From Cristatella mucedo (Eukaryota; Bryozoa; Phylactolaemata; Cristatellidae), in the NCBI GenBank assembly GCA_009760855.2, contig WPIO01000010.1, forward strand, positions 4,170,001 through 4,234,000: a DNA stretch of 64,000 bases, read 5' to 3'. The notes under the pieces were generated by a model. It worked only from the letters and a program-made list of their open reading frames with translations, did no database searches and had not been told where the DNA came from. The stretch's first letter is position 1; every line of letters starts with the position of its first letter. Positions 31,680-45,200 of this stretch are shown here, piece after piece. A program made the translations under genes and the position numbers.

Positions 31680-33850
31680 AATGTTATGGCCTCTAACGAA
31701 CCGGGCCATCAGTGGCCATAGCAATACAACGAGTTAGCGAAATACAATACAATTTAGTGGGTAAATTTGAAAACTAGATTCCGTAATAAGTTATCAAAAC
31801 CGCAGTTTTATGTAGCCTATGGTTGGGATAGGCGCTGTATCACATGTCGGAAACACAGAGCGAGCCGAGCCATTTGAGGCCGTAGCAATAGAACGGGCGT
31901 TGGCCATGAAATTCGATTTGTTAACTCGGAACACTGCTTGCTATGACATAAAATCAAAACTGCAGTTGGTCAATACTAATTATGGAAATGACTGCTGTAC
32001 CGCACTTCAATTACGTACGCAGGCTGGCTGGCCTGGGCCATTAGAGGCCATAGCATAAGAATACCCATGCGTTATGCAATTCAATTGGCCAGGTTAACCC
32101 AGAACACTGTTTTTTATGATGCGTAATCAAAACAGAATTTGCTCAAAGCCTATTATGGAAATGGCAGTTGCATTAAAGTAGGAAATTGCACGGCGGCCCG
32201 AACCATTTAAGGCCCTTGCGATTGTAGAACGAGGACGCGCAATTGTACGAAATTTTGAGGCTCTCCCTACGCCATAGTTTTTTATAATTTGGAATGAAAA
32301 ACACAGTTTCGCGATGCCCCTAGTAGAAATGGCAGTTATATCGCGGTTGGAATGTGCAGAGAAGCTGGCTGGCCAGTGCCATCGGGGGGGGGGGGGCAGA
32401 GCACGAGGAAGCTCAAGCGCTACGCCTTGAAGTCGGATTGACAACCCCGGAACGCGGTTTTCTTTAAAGTGGTATCAAAACCGCAGCTGCGCAACGCTTA
32501 TCGTGTCAATGTCAGCTCTATCGCAGTTCGATTGTGCAGGAAGGCTGGCTTGCCTGGGCCATTAGAGGCGTGAGAACGCGCGAGCGAGCGAAATCGCATA
32601 GAATTTAGTGGCTAAATGTGTCATACTGATGGCTAACATTTGAAATTGAAACCGTAGTTGCGGAAAGTGTTTGGTGGGAATGGCAGCTTGATTGCCGTTC
32701 AAGTTTTTTGGCCAGCCATTTAGGCCGGGGGCCATCGGAGGCCATAGCATGAGAACGCGAAGCGCAATCGCACGATATTTGGTGGCTAAACCCGGAATAT
32801 TGATTTTAATAATTTGGAATCAAAACCGCTTTGCGAAACGCTTATTGTGAAAATGGAAACTGTTTTGCAGATAGAATATGTAGAGAGGCTGGCTGGCTGG
32901 CCCGGACCATTTGAGATCATAGCGTGAAAGCGCCCATACGCAGTCGCATACAATTTTGAGGGTGAACCTGAAAAAAAACGCATTTTTCTATAATGTGGAA
33001 TCTCAATCACACTTTTGCGACGCCTAGTTTTAAAATTACAGCTGTATCGCTGTTCGAATACATAGGGAGGGTGGCTGATCCGTGCCATTAGAGATCAAAG
33101 CATAAAAACGCGAAAGCACAGTCGCATGAAATTTGGTGATTTAACCTGGAAAATTGCTTGCTACAATTTGCAATAAAAACCACAGTTTTGCGAAGCTTTT
33201 TGTTGAAGTGGAGCTGTATCGCAGTTTGACTTCTTAGGGCTGCAATTTGGACCGGGATATCGCTCTTCACGATTAAGGTCATGGGTTTCGAATCCTACAG
33301 TTGGCGATCCCTTATTGCCAACTGCAAGCGGTGGTGACAACCTTTAAGGCTCTTCTGCCATTATACAAATGAGGCTGCTAAATAAGCTAATACTTTTTTT
33401 TTATAAGAAACCGATGAGTGAGAATGCGCAATCGAAACCGTTTTGAGACATGGTGGGTAAACGTGGAACACTATCACGGCTGCCTATACGTAGGAATAAA
33501 AACCGCAGCTGTACGCCGATTTTTATTAAAAGGGCAGCAGTTATTGCAGTTCGAATATTTTGGGCGCCATTTGGGCCGGGCCATCGGAGGCTCTAGCGTG
33601 AGAGCGCTCATGGGCAATCTTACAAAATTTCGTGGGTAAACTTAATGTTCTCTATCATTTGGAATCAAAACCGCAGTTTCGCGAAGTTTTTTGTGGAAAT
33701 GGCAGCTGTTGTGCCGTTCAAATGTGTAAATAGGCTAGTTGACCCGGACAATTTGAGGCTATAGCACGAGAGTGCGCAATTGCATGAAATTAGGTGGTTA
33801 AACCAGTAACATCATTCTGCATTAATCTGTAATTAACATCCCAGCACAAT
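31680..33850 (+). repeat. About 172-bp tandem satellite-like array
   Basis: The landmark TCAAAACCGCAG or variants recur at about 31794, 31954, 32127, 32295, 32475, 32647, 32820, 33001 and 33173, then 33495 and 33662. Spacings are 160-181 bp. Units share GGCCATAGCATGAGAACGC and TGGCAGCTGTATCGCAGTT. A SINE-B interrupts it at 33,238-33,392. Confidence 0.85.
33238..33392 (+). mobile_element. SINE-B copy in the satellite array
   Basis: B-box-like GGGTTTCGAATCC, CAACTGCAAGCGGTGG and the tail CAAATGAGGCTGCTAAATAAG. Confidence 0.75.
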
Positions 33851-33899
33851 GTAATGTATCTCCGTCTGTAACTCCACCATGCCATAAAGACTATGTGGG

Positions 33900-34700
33900 T
33901 GCTACGCAAGAGAGTTTTATATAGCGCACTCACAGCCTAAGCGGGTTTCGGTACGCATTCGGTAGCCAACAGACTTCGTCCCACGCAACAAAGAGAAAAT
34001 GGGAGGCATAGCAGAGTCAGGAGAGCAGTTGAGATAGTGAGTAGCATGGAAGTAGCACCAGGACCGCTGAAAAGGATGAGCCATAGTCAACAGCAGGAGA
34101 ATAGTTGTCATTGCTTAAGAATTGTGGAAGCAAGTTCCACAGTCTAGGACCTTCAGAGATAAATCTTCGGTCGCCAACTGCATTTAAGCAGAGAAATGGA
34201 ACAGCTAATTTATTGTCCATACAAGACCTGAAGGCGCGAAGGGGCTAACACTGGTGCTGCAGTTCAGTTAGGTATGGAGGAGCCAAACCGTGGCGGGCCT
34301 TGTAGGTCAACGTAAGAACCATTCTCTGTTTCCGTTGATCAACCGGCAGCCTATCCTAGCCCATCCTAGCTCTTTTAGCAAAGGAGACATCTGGTTAAAA
34401 CTCTAGGACTTTCAAACTAACTTGCAGCCATATTCATAGCTATTTGCAGTGGCTTAGTTGCTTTTTTTGGAAGCCCAGCCAAAAGGGAATTCCAATAATC
34501 AAGCCAAGACAGAACTAAAAAGCTAGTTAAATGTTTTGCAAGCCACTGTGGAAGACAGCTCCTAATCTTAGGCAGGGATTGGACGTGATGGATAGCTGTA
34601 GAAGCAGTCTTCTGAATGAAGCTTTTCAAATTTAGGCAGCTGTCGAAAACGACACCTAAATTTCAAGCACATGGGAAAAGTCGGCTACTTGTTCCCGCTA
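33900..34700 (-). mobile_element. Second-family LINE, C-terminal RT and 3' end
   Basis: Minus translation gives GPRLWNLLPQFL and SLPKIRSCLPQWLAKHLTS with LDYWNSLLAGLP, the usual end of CR1/L2/Jockey-type RT ORFs. Confidence 0.75.
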
Positions 34701-35164
34701 GTAAGTAGAACGACTTTGAGGCACTGGATGAACTGCTTGTAAATAGGCACCATTCACTATGGTGTTTTCAATCCAGAATCTCCTAATTCGAATAAAAGTC
34801 CAAAGAAAACCTTAGCTTATCCAGCACGGGTCATCGACCCGTAGCATCGATAGACGTGGTGAATTACACGCACAGGAGAGCTCGTAAATTGTGGCTGCGT
34901 TGCCAAAAGCATGTTTATGAACTATCGAAAAAGTTGTAAATTTGGTATGACTAAGTAAAAACTGAAATAAAAGTGCACACCTTTATAAGATTGTTGATTT
35001 TATTGCATGTGTGCTATAAAAAGTCGGTTGCTTTATGGTGGCCTAGCGACTTTGCCAACGTTTATAGCTTCTACTGCTCATTTGCTTGTCTGATTCTTCA
35101 CATGTATTTTCCGAAATACAACTACCGGCGATGCTTAGTCACTTGCTGGTACTGTAAACTGGCC

Positions 35165-35271
<107 letters not shown>

Positions 35272-35429
35272 TAAATTGAGAGAGAGAGAGACTCTTCCGG
35301 CACTTTCTCAACTTTGTCGGCTTTCCCTCCTGATGACTTTGTCTTAACTCCCCGGTTGCCTGTCGGGAGATGAGGAGAAATCGCTATGAGGGATCACTTT
35401 TATCATTTTGTCATGCTTTCTTTACAGCA

Positions 35430-35495
35430 TTTGTAAAGTCCTTAGAAAGAGACTAAGTTCTCCGAAGGCGCTATACATATACAATATTAGTATTT
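35430..35495 (+). mobile_element. LINE 3' tail fragment
   Basis: AGTCCTTAGAAAGAGACTAA and GCGCTATACATA match the tail consensus. Confidence 0.55.
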
Positions 35496-35564
35496 ATATC
35501 ACAAGGAAACTATACTACACACTTACGATGAACCGTAAGTACAATTGAAATAGCTAGGATTGAG

Positions 35565-36540
35565 CTACCACAAGATGGTATACCATGCCAAGGCGACGGG
35601 CACTAGGCTCATAGAAGGACGCCATGTTAGCAGACGGAGCCCGGAAGGCGACCAAGCTGGTCCGCATCCTGCACAGTTATCTTCCCCATCGAACCGTGAC
35701 GTTACAATCGCGCTGTGACGTCTTGGCGCCTGAGCTTCTCGAGTCTTTTCATAGCACATAGTGCAGCCACCAGCGGCCCGCAAATCATAAAGCGCACGCG
35801 GTCTTCTGCTATTCAAAAATGGAAAGGAAGTTGACGACGCCGGCGCATGGCTCTGACGGAATGCACGCGTACGTGGCGAAACTAGGTGAGCGCGGAGGCC
35901 ATTTGCACTGAGCACCTTCTCCACATGAGGCGCGCAGGCCACAGCAGCCGCTAACATCCTTGCCGTCATTCGCACGTTGGCGCCATCGCCATATTGGCCA
36001 TCTCGCCATCTGTTAGCCGTCGGCTTATAGATGCAAAGTATAATTCGTCTGCCTAGCGTCCAAAGAGAACTTAGCGGTTGATATCCGCCCTCTATTTGCC
36101 TTTGGGTGGGGGAGGGTTTCTCGCTGGCTAGCGGATGCATTTATTATTATTAGATGCATTTGGATTTAGATGCATATGTCTTCGGCATAGCTTTTCGTGA
36201 TCGCTGGTTTCTGAGCATATGCCCCAAGCAGCGATACACCGTAGCGGCGCCCTGATGGCCGTGTACGAAAAGCGCGGCAAACAGATTTTTACAGAATGGC
36301 GCTTGCCAATTCTGCGAGTAGACCGTGCACGTTGCTCTCGCGGCGCTTCGCTAAATGCGATACTATTTAGTGCGGCAGTCGGGAGGAGGGCTGAATCGCC
36401 TGGCTTCTTGACCGATAGGTCGTTCTCAATGTGCCAGCTAGCCTTTTGTCCCCTTAAAAAATCGATTCAAGCTCTCGTCGAAGGCAGCTGAATCCGATAT
36501 TTTGTCGCTCGCGGCAGACGCCGAAAGGCTGGGCGCAGGT
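35565..36540. promoter_or_regulatory. GC-rich block upstream of CENP-C, candidate promoter
   Basis: CpG density is raised over 35.6-36.5 kb. A splice donor (GGGCGCAG|GTGAGC) at 36,538 could end a 5' exon. No start codon in a usable frame was found. Confidence 0.35.
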
Positions 36541-37412
36541 GAGCGAAGTTTTGGGTGAGATCCGTCCACAGAATCCCTTCACCGACTTTGCTTCTCACAT
36601 CACCCCCATGTTATTTGGCTGCCAAACTGCCTTCGCTTCACCTCATTTTGATTACCGCGATTTTTTCCCGAGCTTCTCGATTTGAAACTTTTAGACGGTC
36701 ATAGCTTTAACTGCATCTCGTCTTGTTAGAGCCGTTTTAATTTCGAGTCGGCGAGAGTGAGATTTCAGCATAATCTGAATGCAGTTAAGAAAGAGAAAGA
36801 GAGGTGAAGCTGGGGGATAAGGAGCGGGAGTGAGGCAAAGAGGAGAGAGACAAACAGACAGACAGGCAGACTAAGACAGGGACAGAGAGACAGGGCAAGT
36901 TAAAGCAATCCCATTTCCCCAAAATGTTAAATATGTGAAAGTGGCCCACTGGACTGCAGAGTTCATGCGGCCATCCAGTGGAACGTCATTTGGAAAGACA
37001 TCGATTCTTTCCAGAGGCCACAGGAGAAATGCAGCCCTATTCAGTTTTGAGGTTAACTCCCAGTTTATAAATAGCACTCGGTTTGCCCGTAATGGGTAAG
37101 TTCGTTTTATCGCCATTTGATGAGAAACGCTTGAGACGCTGAGATCACAATGTAAATGACAGCTATACATTCTGTAAAGAAGCTGAGCTACAGTTGGCGA
37201 TGTTGGAAGGCAAGGAAGAATAGAATTATAACTGCAGCTGCATATCATCTGCATACAATAAAAGCTAGATTATGATTAGTGCTCTGAGGCTGTGCATAGT
37301 ACTAGCACATAGCACCAAGCACAGCTATATATCATTTGTATAAGTATATACATCTAGGTTGTGCTTGGCGATAATATCACAAGAGTGAGAGTATAAATGG
37401 TGAATCTGTTAA

Positions 37413-37596
37413 TGGGCCGTGATAGCCAAAGAGGTATTTTATATTATATAGTATATTATAGGTGCTCGCTCTTCACGACAGACGTCGTGGTTTAGAATCC
37501 AGCAATGGTTGATGCTTTATTGTCAACTGCAAGCATTGGTCATAGCCGCCAAGGCATTTCTGCCGATAAATTAATAAGGCTATTATATCAGCTTTT
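37413..37596 (+). mobile_element. SINE-B copy with internal AT expansion
   Basis: The head GGGCCGTGATAGCC is separated from the B box by a TATATTATA insertion. The tail is AATAAGGCTATTATATCAGC. Confidence 0.7.
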
Positions 37597-38264
37597 TTCA
37601 ATGCATAGCACAAATGCACTGTCTGCTCATATGTGAAGTTGTCGACACATAATGGCTATGCTGCCGGTACCACGCAAGAATTTAGTGCCTTTTTACAGGA
37701 TTACGACATGTAAGCTTACTATAAGTAGAAAAACAGTTAGAACACTATCTCGATGCACCACCTGTTGTCTTCTTAGCATCAATCGATCAGGTGTGTGGAC
37801 GCCAGCATATCGCCTGGCGAATTATTACTCTTGAGAAATATCGTCTGGGGTTTTGCGAGTGTTATCCCGAGGTAAAAGGAATGTGTTCACTATTTTATAG
37901 CAAACAATTCTCGTCGGGGCTTTTGTTGGAACTTTTGAGAGTTGATAATTGTAGTAGTTTTTTTCAGAATGAATACTGCATCTGATGGCTTGCCATATCC
38001 ATGGATTGGACGAATATTTGAATGGCTGAATGCATGCGTACATTCGTACATTATTCATAGCTCAGTTAATTCAACAGCCTATTTTTATTTAGAATCATAA
38101 ACCTTTATGAATTTCATCCTGCTCGCTGCTATATACAATATATGGCCACGAGATTCAAACCCGAGATTTGGTTCGAATGTAAGCAACTTTCTGATGGGCA
38201 AAGAAACAGACCCTTCATGAGTTGATCAATGCTTAAAATTTACCATTATACATAAATTATATAA

Positions 38265-38416
38265 AAATAAAATTCATTTGTATAGTGCCCTAAGGTAAGT
38301 TAGTCTCTATTCAGGCGCTTCACGTATGCCTTAGGGCTCGAGCCGACAACCTAGGTCATCTCGGCCATGGTCGGTGCGAATGCCTTAATCATTCCGACAT
38401 AAGGCTACACCGGCTG
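38265..38416 (-). mobile_element. SINE-A copy
   Basis: Reversed, it shows GGCTCGAGCC(C) and the LINE-like tail TATACAAATGAATT. Confidence 0.75.
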
Positions 38417-39231
38417 TATTCTCAGCATACGACGCCTGCATTTACGGTCTGTCGTCTTATCTTCCGATTAGACTATTTTCTTTTTCTACTGGTTCGTCCT
38501 GATAGAATATGCCTGCATGTAATGTAACGTCTCTTCATCTACAACTGTACAAAAGGACCAGGTAGGTGTTAAGAGTATGAGAGCTTTCTATCGTGCAAGC
38601 CTCAAAGCCTAAGCGGCTTGCGGTGCATAAAAGAATAAACGGAGCTCAGCACAAACCTTATGTTGCTTGTGCCATCTTGGCATTTATCTGCTGGCACGCA
38701 TAGTGTGTCGTAACTACTCAGCAGTTTTCGGGAAATGCGGCGTGCTGTAGTAAGTGCTTTTTGATGCAGCTTTAGATGCGATAGATACAATAATACTAAC
38801 AATACACTTGATAAATCCCTCAAGTCGTTGTGCGGTTGTTTGATTAAACACCTAAACCAGAGTGCTATCGGAAAAGCAGCACGAGCGATGTGGATTTGGG
38901 CCTGCACCTTTTGCAGCAATTGTTGCAGCTTGCAGTTAAGGTCTTGACGTGTGAAAGTAGCAGCTGCTCCGTGCTGGTCCAAGGGCTTGCCTTCTTCGTG
39001 CAGTTCCACCGTGCCCTTGAGAAGCAGGATAGCACTATCGGTTTCCAGTTTTTTCTTCTGCGTTTTAGTCTAGTGCCTAGTAACAAGGGAGGAATCGATA
39101 CGAACGCTTTTTTGCGGTGCACTCCAGGCTTGCCGCTCACTAGGCTGGTGACATGCAACATGTGCTGTGTTGTTCTCGCTACTCATCTGCTGCCCGGTTT
39201 CTATTATTTGCTACCCGGTTTCTATTGTTAG

Positions 39232-39298
39232 CCAAGACGCCGAAGGCTGGGCAAGGCATTTCGGACAAGGGTCTCCCAGACCCACCGATCGGAGGCCG
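39232..39298 (+). CDS. CENPC: Possible N-terminal CENP-C exon
   Basis: The acceptor is tttctattgttag and the donor GGCCG|GTGAGT. In the frame exiting in phase 2 it encodes AKTPKAGQGISDKGLPDPPI and joins exon 40328 in frame. No start codon is present, so this is a tentative internal exon. Confidence 0.4.
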
Positions 39299-42200
39299 GT
39301 GAGTTAGCATGCTGCACGTATAGTTGCAGATGGCGTAACTATGATACATTTCTCATCGGCTCCCGAAGTTGTCAGCTCTAAGGAATACCTGGGTCCGCTC
39401 TTCCCAGCATGCCGAAGGAGTCTGTTGGCTGCAGCTGTAATGTATTGCTGCGGCCATATTATGTTTTTCTTCTGCACCTGAGAGAAGCCTCACGTGACTG
39501 GATGGGCGAGGATGTGGAACTTAACCTAAATTCTTCGTAATACATTGGAGCATGCTGCTAGAATGCGAGAACTCCTTCTCTGTGGCTTTGTGGAGTTACA
39601 GCCGGAGGTGCATTACCTTGCTTTACACAATGGACTGTCGACGAATATTGGGGATTCTGCCGGCTTCGCTAGCGCCCTGGCTAGATGCCGCTAGGAATGC
39701 AGGCCATTTAATCGACCTCATACAGTTCATTTTCTGTGTTTCACCGTGTAAATTTATCCAGTAGGACTCAATACCAGATATTATCTGAATGGCCAATGAG
39801 TCCTGCCTCCATAAAGCCAGCTCAGAATAAAGCACGTTGAATGCTGCAATCTGTGGTTTTCCCACTCGGCAATAAGCTATTTTCGCCCATTCGTCGGAAA
39901 CAATAGGACGCCTCGAGCAAAGTGCGGTAAGATATTCAGATTTAATAAGTTTAGCAGTAGCCAAGCCCGAGTGTGTAGACGAGCCGAATAATAAGAATAA
40001 TAATAATAACAATAACACACTTGATAAAGCGTCCTCACAGAAATCAATCTCTTTTGACATTTGCTGCAAAGGAAAAAATTATTGATGTTCAGTAGTAGCA
40101 TGCTCAAAATAAACAACAAGAATAACATGGTTAGGGGTGACATTCTTTACCATGTAAGTGTGGTTAATGGCAGCATGCATAGCGTCAGCACGCATAAGCT
40201 TGAATGATGGGGGGGGGGTTTGTAGCTAAATTCCTGCCTTTTCGCACTTTGTCGTCAGTTGCATCCAAGATGCTGCTGCAGCCATCTCTGCTGAGGCTGC
40301 CGCCGATAAGTAATGCGGTCGTTGCAGAGCGGCAAGCAAGCGGATTCTGGGCGACAAGTTCGTCCGGAAAGATCAGCACGGTGCAGACTTATTTGAGGAC
40401 TACTTCAGCGAATCGTCCATTAGTAAGCCGTCCTAAACTAGTTTTGTTTATTCAAGCGACGCTTCACTTAGCTCACTTAGTGCCACTGCCGTCCTCTGTC
40501 TTGCAGGTGTCTGTCCCGTCGGTGATGACACGGATGACTCGGCCGTTCGAGCCAAGAGGCGGAGAAAGAAGGTCGCCGTAAGTGACCATTTTTTCGTTCG
40601 TCGGCCTGTGCTTCCCGACTTGCTAACTCGTCAGCAGGGAGGTCATCGCCTCCATTGGTTTTCAGGTGCCGGAGTATTCGGCATGGAGCAGCCGCCAACA
40701 CTCGAGTAGCCTCAGTTGGGCCACGTCTCACGAGACAGATAGCCAGCTTCCGTCAGCTGCTGCTGCCGGTGACTCTGCAGCCACAGGTAAACCAGACTCG
40801 GCTGCGGCCACCGAGAGGTCTCTAGTTGCCGGTGGCTTCATCACTGGCGCATCCCAATCGGCCCGGCCAGATCGCAGGGCTACGCCTCACGCTGCAGCCT
40901 CCGCTGCACACGATGGCGCCTACAGCGGCGAAGCCCCACTGCCACCATCCACGGAAGAGTCGCACAGTCCGCAACGAGCTTCGCCTATGCCGAGTCGTGA
41001 GACGCCGGTCGGTGCTGCCGGCAGCTTTCTGAAGAGGACCGAGGGTTGGCTGGAGCGGCTGGAGCAGCCACGTCACTCTACGTCGCCGGTGGCTGCAGCA
41101 AGACGAACAAGCAATGAGCAAACTGCTGACCGTAAGCTCAGCTCAGCGTCCGAGCGTGCCAGGTCGCCTCGGCACTTGCCCGATGTTGACGACGAATCAG
41201 ACGGAAGGTGAGAAGAGCGAAAGAGATTTGAGGGAACCGCGGAGAGCTGCTGCTCGTCGGCAACGCCTAGCGCAGGTTCGTCGGTCGGCATTTTCGGACT
41301 TAGGCTTGCCGCCAATGTAGCTCGTGGCTTTTTCCTTCGGTTCAGCATGTTCTCCGACGAGTCAGCCCGGCTGACGAGTTTGCCCGAGCTGACGCCCATT
41401 GCTGCCCTGGGCGCCACGCTCAGGCGTGGCAGAAGCGTCGGCGACCATGACCGAGGTCTCTCCGAGCCGTGCTACAGCAGCGTGCACGTGGTCCACGCGT
41501 CCAAGTCGATGCGTCCGAAGCGTGGACGGCACGTGGCCGAGAGCACGCACCGGAGCACGGCCGGCTTCGAGCTGTTGGCTCCTGCTGAGCCGGCTCGCTT
41601 TTCTGTGGCTCGCGACCCGTCGGCAGCCGCCACCGAAGCTGACGACGGAGGCCGCCTTCGCCTGAGCAGTGCACGCTCTGCGAGCAAATTGCCGAGGCCG
41701 ACACAGCGAGCTACACTGCTATGCCACTCGCTCTCGCAGCTTTGGCCGGCAATGCTCGATGTTAGCAATGGCAGCGGCTGTGGCTCCGCTGCAGCAGCAG
41801 CGTTTGGCTCAGCAGCCTGTGGCAGTTTGGCAAGCAAGGATGATTCGAGCTGCGCCGCCAACGGCAGCTTGACTTCCACCTTGACCGGTAGCAGGTCAGC
41901 CAGCAAAGCGTCAGTGATGTCAACGCCGCGTATATCAGGCGGCTCCCAGCCAGGGCTACAAGAGCCACGAAAGCTCTACCCGATGCTTGAGGCCGCATAT
42001 AAAAATAACAGGCAATCAGGTGGCGGCAGGGGTTCGCCATCGGCCAGAGTCCCGACGGATGCTCACGCCCAAGCAGCTGCGGGCCGAAACGTTCGTACGC
42101 CTCTTGATCACGCCAGCAGTGGCTTGGACTCGAACGAGGAGCCAGCCATCTCGGTATCGGATAGAAGACCCTTGCGGGATCACGCTGGCTTTAGGACGAC

Positions 42201-45200
42201 CCCTCGGTCAGACGACCATATCAGCACAGTGGCTGCTGCTTTTAGCCACTCCCGGACTCCCGGATCCCGAGCAGACGACTCGGAAAGCGGTCCGCCGTCG
42301 TCGGATGCCGCAGACCGCATGGAAGCTAGTGTGCCCTGGATGACTGCCAGCACAGAGCGGAGGCGAAATTGCCGAAAGCCGGGTGGCTGCCTGTCGATGG
42401 ACCCTGCTGCCGAAGAAGGCGGCAAGTCCTTTACTTCCGTCAAGCACCGAGCAGGTAAGCTTGCGTGAGCGCCCCCTGATCGCCGCACCCTCTCCCCCCC
42501 GGTTGCAGCGCCCCTGATCGTACCACCGCTAGGTTCGCTACGCGTGTCAACGAAGCTGCAGCTTTTCGAAAAGCCTGTCAGATAGTTCGCATCAGCATGT
42601 TCGGACGCCTCTTTGCTCAGGCGACTGGAGCCGGCAATCAAGGATGGAGCAGTCCTCACTCGGCGATCCTGCAGGCTCTGGCAAGGTTGCAGGCTCGTCC
42701 AAACAAAGCCTGCCCCAGTCTTCCGGCCGAATCGGCTTAACCGAGTATTCGCCGAGTCCCTATAGAGATTGCCTCTCGGCCGATGACGGCCCATCGCCCG
42801 CGGCTCGTGCCCCAATCTCGACGAGTCCGATAATCGAGAAAGCGGTGCTGGCCACGGCAGCGACAGCTGCCAAAACGGGCGGATCTTCGTCCAAGAGGTG
42901 GTGGCTCGATTCGACCGGCACGTTTCATCCCTCGCCGTCTTCAGGCTCGATGCTGGTGCACGGTCGGTCGGTTGCAGGTGGTGCTTCACGCAAAAAGCCA
43001 GGCTCCGCCGCCGCCACGGCCTCGATGAGCTCTCTGATTGCTGAGGCTGACGACTCGCAAGTCTCGGCCACCAGCATTCTCGGTAGAGCGCTTGTTTTAG
43101 CGTTGCCAGGTGCTCAGATCATAGCGGCGAATTGCCGACCGGCCCATGAACACAGCTGCCGCTCTGTTTCAGAGAGCCAGCGAGTCAATGCCAGCGGTCA
43201 GTGCCTCTCAAGGAGACTCTACACTCCGAATAAGGCTCACGTGGAGGCATTCGACGACTGGAGTCACGGCGAAGAAAACGACGACGAAGGCCCGGCTCGC
43301 TCCGTGGACGGCGCTCTGTCCGGGTGCTCCAGCCGCAGCCTAGCTGTGGCTGAGGGCGACGGCGACTTTAAGGATGACGGAGAGGAAGCGCTGGACAGTG
43401 CGTCGAGCAGCACCGAGCCGTGGGCAGTCTCTGGTGGCACGGTCAGACGGCGGGTCGCCCCTGCGTCGAACCGTGGTGGCTCGACCGTCCGGCGAGGCAG
43501 GGGACGACCGAAAAAGGACCATGCCACGTCGCCAGCTCCCAGACGCAGGGGTCAGCCGCCCAAGGAACGTGCGACGTCGCCAGATTCGTCTTCCGACGCT
43601 AGCTCAGCCTCGATTCTCCGCCCACGGTGGCTGCTCAAAAAGTCAAGAGTGCCCATGCAACTTCAATCGCCCAAGGAACTGCCAACTTCGATAGCACGTG
43701 TAACCGATGCGAGCATGCCATCGTGCAGCGCCTCGCCGGTCCACTACCACGATACTACGAACACGGCGCCTGCTCCATCGTGTGCAGGATTCGAGAAGGA
43801 CCGAATTAAAATAAGTAAGCCTGCTCTGTTAGCTCCGCTGGATCTCTGGGCATCTTTGATGCTATTGATCTCCGAGTCCTTCTCGAGTGTGTATACTTTC
43901 ACCTTGCTCAGCACCAGCGATGCCATGCAATGGCCTAGGTCCTATCGAAGTGTCAGATTTAAGATCGTACATTTCAATGAGCGGTGGTCATCTGTGAGCC
44001 TTTAAAGTACAGAGTACCTAACTGGCGTGTACAAGGTACAACTCTTTTTAGAATTTATTTACTCTTGCTCTTGTCGACGTATTTTCCGAGGCTTTTATTT
44101 TATTTATTTATTTTATTTAGGCTTTCATTTTTATGCGAATGACACTGCTGTGCATGCGCTTCAATCCCTTCCTGCATTCTATGGTGGCAAACTTTTTATA
44201 AATTTCTTCGAGCCTCAATTGCTGACGGTTGCACTTGGATGGCTCACTGCCTTCCAGGTAATCTAAATTGCTTTCCTTCCTTGGAGCATGTATTGCTGAC
44301 ACTCATATTTAGAAGGCAACACAATTTCTCCAGTTGAAGGATTACAAGACCAACACGCTGGATTTGGGAAAACCAATAGTCAGAAATTGAAAACCCACCC
44401 CTCAAAACGATCTCGGCCAGCATGTCTCCTGTAGGGTCTGCGAGCAATCTAGATCTCCTGTTCCAAATTAGACCTTTGAGTGGACCGCTGAGACATTCCT
44501 AAGTCAAGTCTCATACTTTCAGTTCTGTACCTGACGGCCATTATGACCTGCTTAAACAGGAAATCCGAGTATCCAAGTTGGTTCATGCATTTGTGACATC
44601 CCGCCTCGACTTCTGTGACTCGCTACTCCCAGGTCTGACTTTGTTTGATGTAAGGCACCTTCGGTCGGTGCAAACCTCTGGAGCCATACTCGCCGGTCGT
44701 GATGTGACTAACGATAGGAAATTTGTATTTAGCCCTGAGAGAAATTGATCTCTTTTTAGACTGTCAGCATGCGTCATCGCGCAAAGGAAATTCAGGGGAT
44801 GCAGTGATGTTAGTCGGGAATGAGTTAAAGGTTTGGAAGGATGCAAAACTAATAGGCATGGGAACCAAAGGATTTTTTCGAGGTGCAGCTAAACGATTTG
44901 AGTCAGAAGGGTGGTTGCTACGATGCCTATCTTGATTGGGAAGGGGTTCAGAAAGGCAGGCTTGAGTAAGAGCTGGTTTGGCCCAATGGTTAGGGTGCTT
45001 GCCTCGACCACGGTGTGGCCGAAGTCGTGGGCTCGACCCCCATGGTATATATGAAGTGCCTGAATGGAGATTAGGTTCTCTTAGGGAGAATGAATCATAT
45101 GAATCATATACAAATGAAACATATTTAAGAGGGTGCAAGGAGATCGATAGTGCGGTAGATTTGGTCGGTGAGAAGTTGTGTGATGTGGTAGTTGCAACAC

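Larger units (their letters stand above)
36541..39231. other. Mostly unassigned spacer
   Basis: It contains a SINE-B and a SINE-A (listed separately) and a partial SINE-B-like piece at about 38,150-38,200. No coding signal was recognised. Confidence 0.45.

Noticed and set aside
29125-33850. CRISPR-like array
   Set aside because: Units are about 172 bp, diverged and without short constant repeats and unique spacers; the genome is eukaryotic.
41472-42989. Long minus-strand frames opposite the CENP-C exons
   Set aside because: They mirror the GC-rich plus-strand exons. Phase-linked splice sites support only the plus strand.
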